Positions 9,430-20,802 of a stretch of 64,000 nt of DNA are shown piece after piece. Every line of letters starts with the position of its first letter. Positions within the stretch are counted from its first letter, which is position 1. The position numbers were made by a program, and so were the translations under genes. Source of the stretch: Mercurialis annua (lineage: Eukaryota; Streptophyta; Magnoliopsida; Malpighiales; Euphorbiaceae); NCBI RefSeq assembly GCF_937616625.2, contig NC_065577.1, positions 40,329,001-40,393,000 on the forward strand, written 5' to 3'. The notes below the pieces were generated by a model, which was not told the origin of the DNA, made no database searches, and saw only the letters and a program-made list of their open reading frames with translations.

Positions 9430-11728
9430 TCAGTTTGGGCCCTCGCCCTGATCATCGGCCAGATAATCTTCAATATCTGCCGGTATGTCATAATCTTCGG
9501 GCAGCTCTTTAGCTCGGCGGTGCAGCTCCAGCACGTCCAGCTTGAAGTCCGAAACATCAACGTTAGCTCCAAACCGGCCCCTCACATACTCCCCGGCCTG
9601 GACCTCCCCGACATACAGCATTCTCCGGAAGTCTTCATACAGACCTTCTTCCCGAGCTGCAGACTCGGCGACTTTAGCCTCAGCATCTCCGACTCGCTTG
9701 GTGGCCTCCTCCAGCTTCTTTTTCTGGTCATCCACGGTGTCCCGGAGCCCTTTGCTCGCCAACTCATTCCGGCGCGTTAGGTCGGCCAGCTGCTTTGAAA
9801 AATCCTCTTTGTCAGCAGCCTTCTCGGTCTCCAACCGACCAACATCCTTCCGCAAAGACTCCAGGACTCCCAAGTCCTCGACACGCCGGTCCTCGGACTC
9901 CTTCAGCTGGTTTTCTAAACTTGCCACCAAGGAAGCCCCTTCCGAGGCCCTCCTCTCCGCCTCGACAGCTCGTTTCTCAGCATCCCGGAGACTAGACCTC
10001 GCAGACAGCAGAAGGTCCTTGGCAAGAAGGAGGTCAACCTCGTTCTTATTGGCGTTTTGGTCGGCCAAGTAAGACATCTGCGCAGCCTGCAATACAAACA
10101 AAGCATGATTCATGACTAGATAAAAGCAAACACTTAGAAAAATTTTAGCCAGACTAAAAAGTACCTGAAGGCAGAGAGAGGAAACCGCAGCCAGCATATT
10201 CTCGGGCTTGTGCGTCTTGTAGTGGGCCAGATCTATGGGCAGCGTGGTCACCCGGGCTACGTCCCCCGCAATGGGCAGCTCGGTCAATGTCGCGCGGGCC
10301 CCATCGTTATGACGGCTCACCCACTCGGCAAAGCTGGTCCTAGTTATCGTCTGAGGACCAGGGGCGGTGGTGCTTGTATCAGAGGAGATCTCCGGCAGAT
10401 CCGGGATCTCGCGTCTAGGCCTGTGAGTGCTCGGGCCACCTCCCCCAGGAGCTCCTTCCTCGGGAACCTCCTCAGCTCGCCTCGGTCCCACCACGGTCTC
10501 GGCCGACCCTAGGTCCACGAACGGAATGTCCCCCACGGGTTCTGCAGTAGGGGGAACATCAATCCCTCCGGGCAATTGAACCCGAAGCGGGATAACGCGA
10601 ATGCCAGCAGTCGAGGTCCCTTGATCACCCGCAACCCGCGGAGCCGAGGTCGCATCCGCAGCAGCTTTTGGAACAGACGGGGGCGCCGGAGTGGCAGCTC
10701 GGGCTGCCGGTCTTTTGCGTTTCTTGCTCACGAGCTTGGCCACATCAATATTATTCACTGCAGGAAACAACCAACAACAATCAAAATAAAAACAAGCAAG
10801 TTCATAAAAAAAAAAAAAAACAAACAACAACAACAGCACAATGAAAACAAGCACCAGGATCCGAACTCTTCCAGAATTCAAAAAACTTCTTCGGACAAAG
10901 ATCATCAGCATGAGTTTTGTCCGCCACGGGAGAAGCATCCCGGAGCTTAATAATATCGGCCAGTTCCAGAGGGGCAGGGGTATGGAACCATTTTTCTGGT
11001 TTGTAACACTTGTCCTGCCAAGCAGTCACCATCCCCTCAAAGGCAGTCGGGTGGGTGATCTGGAAGTAATCCTCCTTGAAATCCCTTAAGGAGTCAGTTA
11101 TCCCAGTAACTAAGCCTCCTACCACCTCTTTCCTCTCTCCTCGAAGCCGGATGTACGCGAAATGATTCCGATCTTTAAACGACAACAGGTACAAGCAGCA
11201 GAACAGTCGCATAGAATCTACCACCCCGGTCTGCCGACACAACTCCAGGAAGCAAGAATAATGCCGAACTCCGTTCGGATGAATCTGAGATAGCGGCACC
11301 TCGAAATAATTGCTTAAACGCTTGTACTGCTCCGAGATAGGGAAGCGGATCCCGGACTGGAGATGCTCCAGGGTCAGCATGATAGTGCCCTTCGGAGGCG
11401 CGTCGTTCAGCTTTTTCCCCTCCGGGATCACGGACAGTTGGTACTCTACCGGGATACCAAAAGTGGCCCTCACGGCCTCCAAAAACCCAGTCGTGCACCG
11501 AGACGCTTTAATATCACGATCATCAGGTCGGCCACTAGCATCCACGGTTGTGCTTTTCCCCTTTACTTTCTTCGGGACTTGAGGTTGGGAGGTCCCTACC
11601 TCCTCTGGCTCCGAGAAGTTAGCTCGACTAGAGCGAACAACGTGAAATTCAACAGACGCCTCAGCTGTCCCTTGATCATTATCATCATATCCCACCCCTT
11701 CCTCGCGATCTGATGGGTCACCCGACAT
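9430..11728 (-). CDS. Spliced antisense protein of the retrotransposon (gypsy-type transposase-28-like)
   Basis: Three coding exons read right to left: 11728-10855, 10757-10165 and 10086-9430, giving 2124 bases (707 aa). The introns of 97 and 78 bases have clean donors (CTG/GTGCTT, CAG/GTACTT) and acceptors (CCTGCAG, ATTGCAG), and the frame is kept at both joins. Exon 1 resembles the plant 'putative gypsy type transposon' domain (Pfam Transposase_28), including PLSQIHPNGVRHYSCFLELC. Exon 2 is Pro/Ala-rich with a basic KKRKR near its start, a possible nuclear signal. Exon 3 is a long charged coiled coil with an acidic end. The ATG at 11728 (MSGDPSD) is chosen because it follows a good acceptor; the open frame extends to 11776. 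The function is unknown. Antisense extra genes between pol and the 3' LTR are known in Tat elements; the exon model is mine. Confidence 0.8.
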
Positions 11729-11730
11729 AC

Positions 11731-12330
11731 CTAAAGACACAGAAACCAGCTCGGATGAGACAAGCTTCACTAACAAAAATAAACTAGCTACGACTCAAAG
11801 GTACGAATCAAAAGACAATTTTAGAGGGTGACACCATCAGAAACACGAAGACAACGAACTTGAATTTCCAGATTTTTGGAAATCCACACCCCAAACAAGA
11901 ACATGAAAAACACGCATGAACCTCCAGATTTCTGGAAATCCATGTCTCACAACAAAATCACAGAGAAACAAAGGCATGAAACATGAAAATCCTAAACAGA
12001 TACACTAACGCAAGGAAGAACTCAGTCAAAATATAAGAACATGCATCTAAACCAGAAAAACAAGAAACAAACAGCAAATCAGAAACACTCACTTGTGCAA
12101 AGGAACGAGGAATTCTGGAGAAGACGATCGTGAATACAGAGAGTATCTGGAAAACAGAGGCAAACACAGCAGATGAAGCTTCAGCAACCAGGAAACGAAG
12201 ACTTGGAGAAGACAAAGAACAGAAATCTGGTGATTCGCAAGAACAGTTTTCTTTTTCTTCAAAGGCAGAGAGAGAACAGAAATGGAGAAAGGAAGCGAAA
12301 AGTCTCTCAGTTTGAAAAACCAAATTTATA
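11731..12330 (-). promoter_or_regulatory. Candidate promoter, 5' UTR and 5' UTR intron of the antisense gene
   Basis: On the minus strand a TATAAAT lies at 12330-12324, so transcription would start near 12295. A strong donor GTGAGT is at 12092-12087. A pyrimidine-rich acceptor ends in TTTAG at 11731, just before the ATG at 11728. This predicts a 362-base 5' UTR intron. The signals are seen; their use is inferred and could be confirmed by minus-strand RNA reads. Confidence 0.55.
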
Positions 12331-12670
12331 ACGGAAGAAAAGAGAGGGAAAACCAAAAGGCACCTCTTAAATTTTCTCTCTCTTCCCATTAAGCGTGACT
12401 CCTAGAAACCAGCACCAGCAATAACTGCTAGACACGTGGCTCAAATGTAAGAAGAAATACAACCGCCATCAAGGAAATCCATCCCACCAGCTGTCAGAAG
12501 AGACAACTCGACAGTCACGTCCTTTCACATAACCACATCAGCTCACCCATCTTTCTGACAAGAGGCTCGGTGTCAGAGATCACCCAAAAAACAAAGCAAG
12601 CATGCCCAGACTCACGTGACCTAATAACTCGGATAACACTACCATCTCGGACATAAATATCCGACACACT
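12331..12670. other. Retrotransposon 3' region before the polypurine tract
   Basis: About 340 bases with no open frame. It contains repeated ACTCGG and CTCGG words like those in the LTRs, and upstream sequence of the antisense promoter. No further feature is supported. Confidence 0.5.
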
Positions 12671-12680
12671 GAGGGGGGAC
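12671..12680 (+). other. Polypurine tract
   Basis: GAGGGGGGAC, followed by TAG, abuts the 3' LTR start at 12684. Its place and purine content fit the plus-strand primer site. Confidence 0.8.
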
Positions 12681-12683
12681 TAG

Positions 12684-13444
12684 TGATAACGTAGCACATC
12701 TAGTAGGGGCGAAGCAACCTCGCCAGGAACGAATATCACTAAGTCAAGCATTTCACCGACCTGGTAACAATGTCCGACCTTCTTGAAACCACAGAACGCA
12801 TGACTTGGGGGGTCACCGGATCGATGGGAATTCAAACATCATCCGAGACAATCATGCCTGATAAGGTCGGACCAAGAATCTTACCCGAGCTCTGACGTAT
12901 GTTCAACTCAGATCTGAGCCGAGCTCCGAGCTCCTAAGCCCGAAAGATTGGACCATCTGGTTCGAGCTCTGGGCTGCTCCAGATACGGGAATTATGATAA
13001 CTTGACTCCCAAGTTATCCGGGCTCCGAGGTTCCGTCCAAAGAGCGCTCACTCGTGTACCAGATCCTGGGACCACAGAAGATCTTCTGACAGGTACGTGA
13101 GGAATGTTCCCTCTGACACACCTAACAACCCGTGCCTCCCGCAGGGATATTCTACCACGTCAGCATAACTGATTTCTGGGACCACTGGGCTCACAGCCTG
13201 CCAGCAAGGCAGGTTTGTCCTTAAACCCTAACTATAAATAGAGGGTTTAAGGACAAACCCTAGGTAATTTCTCTTTTTCTCAACTGAAAACTCACTCTTT
13301 TCTCTTCTTCTTCTTCCTCTACCGCTATACCTTACTTGAGCGTCGGAGCGAACGTCCGGTGACCCCCACCGGAGTTCCTTCTGACCTCTGTTTGCTTGTG
13401 GTGTGCAGGTCACTACAGCTCGGATCTATTTTGGTGATTCATCA
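12684..13444 (+). repeat. 3' LTR (761 bp)
   Basis: Equal in length to the 5' LTR and identical on reading. The TATA palindrome is at 13212-13259. It is followed by the right GGTCT duplication. Confidence 0.95.
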
Positions 13445-13449
13445 GGTCT
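13445..13449. repeat. Right target-site duplication of the LTR element
   Basis: GGTCT directly follows the CATCA end of the 3' LTR and matches 1550-1554. Confidence 0.9.
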
Positions 13450-13913
13450 CTTACGAGAGGAAAAACTCTAATCCACGTTTAAAACGGTTGCATACATGAG
13501 TACTGTTCGTATACACAATCTCACTTAAGTCAGAAAAACGCCTTAACAACTCACATGCACTTTGAAATTATACAAAAGAGAGTTTAATTTATTTGCAACA
13601 AAAATTAATTTTATCGCAAAAGTTATTAAAAAAATCAATTAAGGCCAATTTTATGGATTTAAAAGAAACAAATACTCTAAATTTGATAATATAATTTATT
13701 TTACTCTTTTAATTTTAAATTGTATAATAATTTTTCATCACCTCAACTAATTTATATAAAATTCTAATTATTTTATAACAACTCATTTGAAAAGGTAAAA
13801 TGAAATCGTAATCAGACATTATAGTTTTGGTATTCGAATGAAATTGAGAGGAAAAAATATATTTTAGTTAAAAGAGCAATAAGGTAATTTAGAGTGCTAG
13901 TAAATAGGAGCGG
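13450..13913. other. AT-rich spacer
   Basis: Continuation of the host locus split by the retrotransposon. No open frame or clear repeat is seen. Confidence 0.5.
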
Positions 13914-14234
13914 TATATAATAGGAATAACTCATTTCTAAGTCCTTAAATTATACATGTTTTGTTCCTTCGGTCCTTAAACAATTTTTATCTCTATTTAT
14001 CCTTCAATTTAGCGAAAAATCATTTTCGAGTCCTTAATTGATAAAAACGATGCCATTTAGATAACAAATTGTATTTACAAAAATAACAAAACAATAACGA
14101 TTTTATCGTTCAAGAACTTAAAAATAATTTTTCGCTAAATTGAAGGATCAGATAAGGACGAAAATAGTTTAAGAACCGGATGAACAAAACATGTATGGTT
14201 TAGAAACATGAAAATGAGTTATTCCTATATAATA
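13914..14234. mobile_element. MULE-type MITE with 9-bp target duplication
   Basis: A 303-bp element (13923-14225) starts GGAATAACTCATTT and ends AAATGAGTTATTCC in inverted form, with long imperfect inverted halves. TATATAATA is repeated at 13914-13922 and 14226-14234. Terminal repeats with a 9-bp duplication point to the Mutator superfamily. There is no coding capacity. Confidence 0.85.
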
Positions 14235-14362
14235 AAACCTAAATAAAATCAAACCACACCGACCTAATTGATCTGGTTAGAGCTACCGACTTCATGTAAA
14301 CAAAAAAGACAGGCCCCACAAAGCACACTTTCAATTCACACATCGAAACCCTCTAACAACCA

Positions 14363-14570
14363 CCACGTGGCAAAACACAATGATTAGAGTCGCATAGCAA
14401 AGTCAAGCACGTGGCAGTTCAGACAACCCTCCACGCCAATACTCTAGCTTTCTTTCAAAAGCAAAAAACTTCCAGAAACTTCCTTAAAACTCTTGGCTAA
14501 AATTAATCCCCTCATCCACGGCTTATACTCATCCACGTGTACAATCACTCCCACGTCAGCATCCTACGTG
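14363..14570 (+). promoter_or_regulatory. Cluster of five ACGT (G-box-like) motifs upstream of the RCC1 gene
   Basis: CCACGTGG at 14363, CACGTG at 14408 and 14534, CACGTC at 14552 and TACGTG at 14565, all within 310 bases of the start codon. ACGT cores are known targets of bZIP and bHLH factors such as HY5 and PIFs. Light or stress control of the downstream gene is inferred from this. Confidence 0.6.
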
Positions 14571-14673
14571 GCCCTCCCTATTCTCTAGAAAATGATACGG
14601 TACGAAATTCTGCAAAGAAAAATAAAAGTTACAGTCTTCTGACTTTCTTGGGGCGTGTTTGGATCGAAAGAAA

Positions 14674-17600
14674 ATGAATGGAGAGGGAAAAGAAATGAGT
14701 AAAATGGAGGAAAAGTTGGTATATATGTGGGGGTATTTGCCCGGAGCTTTGCCTCAAAGGTCGCCGATTTTGTCGCCGGTAAATGTGACGGCTAATGAAG
14801 GGTATTCTTGGGAAGATGTTTGTGGTGGAGGGTGTGGATTTGCTATGGCTATCTCTGGTATTTTCTTGGCAATTTCTTTTTAAAGTTTGGTTCTTGATTT
14901 TGAGTTCTTGGATTTGGAAATGTGATGCTTTGTTTGACTGAAAATGGTGCTTTTTTTGTTTTGACTGTGTTTGGTTGCTGAGAAAATGTGGGGAAGTGGT
15001 TATTAGTTTGGTTGCTGAGAAAATGTGGGGAAGGAAGGAATTAAAAAATATGAGATTTTTAGGATATTGTGAATAAGTTTTTAAGTTTCATGGTGTTTTT
15101 TTTGACTTTTTATTGTGTTTGGTTGCTGAGAAAATGTGGGAAAGGAATTAAACAAAATGAGACTTTTAGGATATAGTGAAAGTTTTGAGTTTTCATGATG
15201 TTTTTTTGTTTTTTTATTGTGTTTGGTTGCTGAGAAAATATGGGGAAGTTGTGATTAATTTGGTTGCTGAGAAAATGTAGGAAAGGAATTAAAAAAGATG
15301 AGATTTTATTTTTAGCTTTGTTGAGTTTCTTTTCCCTTATGATTTAGTCATTTGATATTAAACCATGTCAAATTGTTTTTTTTTTTTGGTTTTGGTTGAG
15401 TGTGTTTTTACTTTGAACTCATACTTCTTTTTCAATCAGAGTCTGGAAAGCTTATTACTTGGGGTTCAACAGACGATCTAGGTCAAAGCTATGTCACCTC
15501 CGGGAAACATGGGGTAGTGTAGCTCACTAATGAACATTAATTTGTTTGCATCTCTTTATTTTTTTATACTGCAGAACTAACCTGCATTTTCCTTTTTTTT
15601 TTACGTTTAAGGAAATTCCCGAGGCTTTCCCTCTTCCAAATGAAGCTTCCATCATTAAAGCTGCAGCTGGTTGGGCTCATTGTGTAGCAGCTACAGGTAA
15701 GATGATCATTGTATTTATAACGGCGCATGTGAAATCGGTAGTTGAGAAGCTTGTTTTGAACTAAGTAGCACGAACACTTCATTCAGTGTTTCATGTTTCG
15801 GAGATGTGTGGAAAATTTGTTGTTTCGGTCACGAACTTCATTTTTAACATCAAAAACTTTAAAATATCACTGTTTCATTGTGTCCATGTCCAAGTGTCCG
15901 GTTTCTCCGTATTTGTGTCCGTGCTACATAGGTTTTAAATTTTCTACTTTATCTATGTCCAATGCTTTCTTAGGCTTCATTCTATGGAAACTGAGCTTAT
16001 TTTGGATTCTAATTGCAGTTACTGGAGAAGTTTATACTTGGGGTTGGAAAGAGTGTGTCCCCTCTGGGAAGGTCTTTGGAGATCCATCGGTAGGAGGGGG
16101 CATGGAAAAGGATGTAAGCGACAAACAGAGTCCAATTTTATCAGAGCAAGGTAACACGGTTTGGTTACTTTGTAAACGTAGTGAAGTTATTAATCAATTG
16201 GCTAATGCATTTGATGACTTCTTGCAGTGAGCCCTCGCTTGCAGGGTTCAAGATCGAGCGGTGGAAGTGATGCAAGAGGAAGTGGAGATGAAGGTACAAA
16301 ACGCAGGAGAGTATCGTCGGCAAAACAAATAGCTGAAAGCTCATCTTCTGGTGATGAGACGCTTTCAGCATTCCCGTGTCTAGTAATGCTGAATCCCGGA
16401 GTGAGGATTGCTAATGTTGCTGCTGGTGGTCGCCATACATTAGCATTATCAGGTAAGATTTATACAAGAAGAGCTTTTGTAAATCCATTATTTTTTGCGT
16501 AGTTCTTTCTTTATATAGTGTATAAAGTTTGAAGCTGTGTTCTAATTTTACCAAAGTTTCAGATATCGGACAGGTTTGGGGTTGGGGCTATGGAGGTGAA
16601 GGGCAACTTGGTTTGGGCTCCCGTGTACGCATGGTATCCTCTCCTCATCCTGTACCTTGCATCGACTCTTCTTATGGGAAAGATAGACCTGGAGTGTTTT
16701 CTCAAGGAGGCATGGCTTCAGAAGGACATGGTTTTAGAGTTCCTGGAAGTTATGTGAAGGCGATCGCCTGTGGAGGGAGACACAGTGCTGTTATCACAGG
16801 TATGCATCTGAGTACTAATCTATTTCAATAGATAGAAACAAAGTAATTTACTTAACTCAGTTATTTTCTTTATGAGTATGACAACATGGCATAGCATTGA
16901 GAATTTGAGAGTTTCTCACTTAATTAGAAGACTGGATCCAGCATTTTGTTAACAAGTATGATAACATGGTTATGATTGAGTGTCTCAGAGCCTATGACTT
17001 AAATTTGGAGATCAGATATAACGTGCTTCGAGACGGGAATGCTCGATTAATTTCTTACCTGTTTTTACCTCAATACATTGTTTTCTCATAAGTGTCTTGC
17101 ACTAACAGATGCTGGAGCACTCCTCACTTTTGGGTGGGGACTCTACGGACAGGTACTGGACTATTAAACTACTTGTAGCAGTTTATATTCTCTCCCAACT
17201 CAATTTTATGCACATTCAGCACTATGTGCATTCATTTGTTTCATAAGTTCTTGTTCTCGTTTCTTTTGTTAAAATGCTTCTTGTTGCTGTAGCTATCAAG
17301 GTATCACTTGGCTAGGGGTTTATGTTGACCATATGCTTCTGTAACATTAGTAACCGGTACATGGTTCGGCATAAGTATTAGTTCTTTAGAGAAAGTTCTT
17401 AAGGTTATTTCTTTTTCAATTGCTATATCACTATTTGATGGATTTTTCTTCAATTTTTTTATGAAGAGGCTAGTTAAATATTATTACTTATTCATTTCTA
17501 CTTAATGTACTAGAATTCCATCAGTCAGTTCTCCTGGCTTTGGGTTAGTAACATGCAGGAGAAATTGCAGGTCTAGTTGTCTAGGACTGGTTGTGAAGGT

Positions 17601-19927
17601 CAGAATAAAGTACAAACTTAAGTAGACATTAGAGTCCGACTTTTATTAGCGGAAGCCTGCAATTATATGCAAAGTTCAGATATGCGGTTGCATTCAAAAG
17701 ATTGTAATAAGAATAAATAAAGACTAAACCTAGATCTTAAATTAGTCAATATGATTAGAAGTTTTATAATTTTTAACACCAATTTTGGATTTTCCTTGAA
17801 ATGCAAAAGAACATCACTCGGAAAATTTCTTGAACACAATGAATAAATTAATTTGCCTTTTTTATTGACCAATACTTGCTTGTTAACAACTTAACAGTGG
17901 AAAGCCAGCAATATTATCTGAATATGCAGTTGGGTTAATCCATTAAGGCATTCATTCTTTTACCTGTTCTTGGAGTCGGAAACCATTTTGATTCTTCTGC
18001 GCATCATTATCAAATTATTTATCCATAATCATTTGGTTGGAGAGTCTGGTATTAACCATTGTTCAGGATCAATATGTAGGTAAGTAGATAATGGGGAAGA
18101 ATAAAGCACTGTAGATGTCGAAGATGAGGTTCATCTAACAAGGGATAATCTGTGTACACTGTTTCTTTTAAGATGCTTATACTGTTTTATTTTGTTGGTA
18201 TCAATTCCATTGTTACTTGTTAAAGTTCGGATTAAGCGAAAACTGTAAGCTAATTTTTGTTCTTCATTGTTATGTCAGTGTGGACAAGGGAGCACAGATG
18301 ATGAGCTGCGGCCGATTTGTGTATCGTCACTGCTGGGCATAAGGATAACAGGTGTTGCTGCAGGATTGTGGCACACAATTTGCATTTCTGCCGATGGTGA
18401 TGTATATGCATTTGGAGGGAATCAGTTTGGACAATTGGGAACTGGTGGTGATCAAGCAGAGGTAATTAATGAACTTGCATTTTCTTTAGTCAGGATAATC
18501 AACCTATATAGCGCGGAAACTCCAGAATGAAAAATGCCTAAACGGAAAACAGTGAAACCATAATTTTTCCAAGAATTTGTTACAAAATATGGAGTTTTTG
18601 ACTTTCAAAAACGTGTCTGAAAGTAGAATGAAATTCTAAAATATGAGACTCGAGAAGTTTTTGTGGAACATAGGTGTCAACTTGTTGCTTCATGGCTGTA
18701 ACTAGTCTAGGATGAGATACTAGTGCCACTATAGTAAGATTTTGAAGAGAAGAAAATTTGGAATAACTAGTCTAGGGTGACATGCTAGTGCCATTATAGA
18801 ATGATTTCTATAACTGTCCGGAATAACTGGCCAAGTTCAATTTTTAATCAGGAGACTGGGAAATTTGTACATTTTAATGTTATTGCTTTAACGCTATGAT
18901 TGAGTCCCTCTTCTCGTTTCTTTAGGATAAATGCTTTTGATCATCCTGAAATTCGTGTAATTGACTTATACGCTGCTTTGATTTACAAACCAGACTACCC
19001 CCAGACTCTTGGATGCTCCAATCTTGGAGGATAAACACGCAAAAGTCATCTCATGTGGAGCTCGCCACAGTGCTATAGTCACAGGTATACAGACCACAGC
19101 CAAGATGATACCTGCTCTTTTATCTTTTGCAAATACAATATGACAAGAAGCACATCATTTTTTTTTGTTTTGAGCAAGTTTTATGTTGTTTTAATTTTAT
19201 GAGCACGTGTAAGGATTAATCATATAGTCATTATAGTCAATGCCGTTATTGCATGGAAACTTATAGAATTCTATGTTTCAAAATTTCATTTTCATTTCTG
19301 AAAATGCTTCTGAAACTTCGAAACATCACCTTTTATAACTTATTTTATTTCTATTAATTAATATATATATATTTCAATGTATTTGTTTACATATTTTCTA
19401 TTCAGCATTTCCATTTCTATGCAATATAGGTTAATGCATTTAAATCAGGCATTACAAACTGACACCATGAGTGGCCATATTTGTTCTCTTAGATTTTCAG
19501 TAGTTACATTTAAAAGAAGCCTGTTTTTTCTTGCTCCGGAAATGTATCAAACTTTTTCTTTCCGTTTGAAAATGATTTTAGAGTTATGTTTTGACTTTCT
19601 TCAATTTTGCCATCCATATAAATCTGACGCCTAAAACTCTGCTTTTTGTTTCTTGAAGACGAAGGAAACGTGTATTGCTGGGGTTGGAACAAGTATGGCC
19701 AGGTAGCATAGAAATCATGTTCCTGCTTGCATAACCTCAATTCTATATTTCAGTAGAACTCGGATATTCATAATACTTTTTAACATCTGATTATTCTATG
19801 ACAGCTTGGACTCGGGGACGTAATTGACCGCAACATTCCTTCTCCGGTTACTACAGAGGGTTGCATCCCGAAAAATGTAGCATGTGGGTGGTGGCATACC
19901 CTACTTTTGGCTGAATCACCTCCATGA
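14674..19927 (+). CDS. RCC1/UVR8-like beta-propeller protein
   Basis: Eleven coding exons: 14674-14857, 15440-15513, 15612-15696, 16019-16150, 16228-16452, 16563-16799, 17109-17152, 18279-18461, 18994-19084, 19659-19702 and 19805-19927, totalling 473 aa. All introns follow GT-AG and the frame stays open. RCC1 blades show as repeated motifs: VYMWGYLPG, GKLITWGS, GEVYTWGWKE, GQVWGWGYGGEGQLGLG, GALLTFGWGLYGQ, GDVYAFGGNQFGQLGTGG and GNVYCWGWNKYGQ, each followed by a GWAH-, GGRH- or GARH-type turn. The family includes nuclear RanGEF and the UV-B receptor UVR8. A Ser/Arg-rich loop with KRRR (exon 5) could be a nuclear signal. There is no Trp-rich UVR8 core that I can confirm, so UV-B sensing is not claimed. 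The ATG at 14674 is the first in frame; 14695 is a possible alternative. Confidence 0.9.
14971..15290 (+). repeat. Tandem repeats in intron 1 of the RCC1 gene
   Basis: TTGGTTGCTGAGAAAAT recurs five times, near 14971, 15008, 15119, 15223 and 15260, within a larger degenerate unit of about 100-135 bases that includes GGAATTAAAnAAnATGAGA. It does not touch splice sites. Confidence 0.8.
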
Positions 19928-20802
19928 GCAGCCGATTCGTACAAGCTCTTGTGCAGTTTTGTTAGGTTAGAAGCTCTTTTCAAATGCTATATCATTATAT
20001 GCATATGTAAATACAATAGTAGCTTGAATTCATATACATGTGCTTGTTTCCATTCTTCTATGGTTTAGGTTATTTCATCTTTAGTGGTATTCCGAAAGCC
20101 ATTACTTTCGAGTGTTAGAACATAATGTAGGTTCATTGTGTATATTATTATTCTAACAGAATTTGAATATTAATGTAGTCAGATGTTATGATAAACTAAT
20201 TTAAGTTATTCTTGCTTATGTTGTTCCCAATCTTATCTCTAAATTATTAAGATTTGTCAGCATTGTATCATTTCTAATCACACCGCTAGCTTCTACCTGC
20301 TTCAAAGTCCCCCATGTTTCTTAATGTACCCAAATGAAGCATGTGTTTAGGTGTGTGATCGAGTCGGGTTGAATAAACACAGTCAAACTCGAGATGATTC
20401 AAGCCCGATCAAGTTTTATTTTAGGAGATCGAGTTTGGTAGAATAATTGAGAAATAGGCTAGATTAAACTGTAAAATTCGAAATTCAACCTGAATTCAAT
20501 TGATTTGTATGTAGGAGTTTAACTTAAACTCGGTAGAATAATTGGAGTTCGGTTTGATAAACATCGAATCAATTCAAATATTTTTTGAGTCAATTCAGAA
20601 TAGCTCGCGAGTTGACTTGATTACACTCTTACATATAAGAAACATCTGTTCTTAGAGATTCTAAGTATCATAATTTCTGTTATTGGAGAAAGTCATCAAC
20701 AAAAGAAACAAAAGAAATCTAATATTATAAAAATTGTTGTACGAACATGAAACCTTGGAAATTGGATGAAAACAAATGGTGAAAATTGCTTCCAATGAAT
20801 TT
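19928..20802. other. 3' region of the RCC1 gene and spacer with a hAT-like remnant
   Basis: The first 300 bases are probable 3' UTR. A possible non-autonomous element spans 20348-20631, with related ends TAGGTGTGTGATCGAG and, inverted, TAAGAGTGTAATCAAG. Its flanks do not form a clear 8-bp duplication, so it is old or misjudged. No gene is seen. Confidence 0.45.

Larger units (their letters stand above)
1550..13449 (+). mobile_element. Complete Ty3/gypsy LTR retrotransposon, Tat type, with target duplication
   Basis: The element proper is 1555-13444 (11890 bp), bounded by the 5-bp direct repeat GGTCT at 1550-1554 and 13445-13449. It has two 761-bp LTRs beginning TGATAACG and ending CATCA, a primer binding site, a single gag-pol frame, a 3' region with a minisatellite and an antisense gene, and a polypurine tract. 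Domain order is protease, reverse transcriptase, RNase H, second RNase H, integrase. Integrase last means Ty3/gypsy; the extra archaeal-type RNase H, the antisense gene and the long 3' region are known traits of the plant Tat lineage (Ogre, Retand and relatives). The LTRs appear identical and no stop interrupts gag-pol, so the insertion is recent and may be competent to move. Placement in a named Tat sub-lineage is not attempted. Confidence 0.95.

Noticed and set aside
9266..9451. Lys/Asn-rich 61-codon frame
   Set aside because: A-rich spacer sequence gives Lys and Asn codons by composition alone.
9520..10072. Plus-strand frames opposite the antisense gene
   Set aside because: They mirror the coiled-coil and Pro-rich exons of the minus-strand gene and show no domain of their own.
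11958..12389. Minus-strand 143-codon frame upstream of the antisense gene
   Set aside because: Low-complexity Phe/Ser/Leu-rich sequence that spans the predicted TATA box, leader and intron; better explained as promoter and 5' UTR.
15793..16230. 145-codon frame in the RCC1 gene
   Set aside because: It is intron 3 read through into exon 4; splice sites and the family motif support the split.
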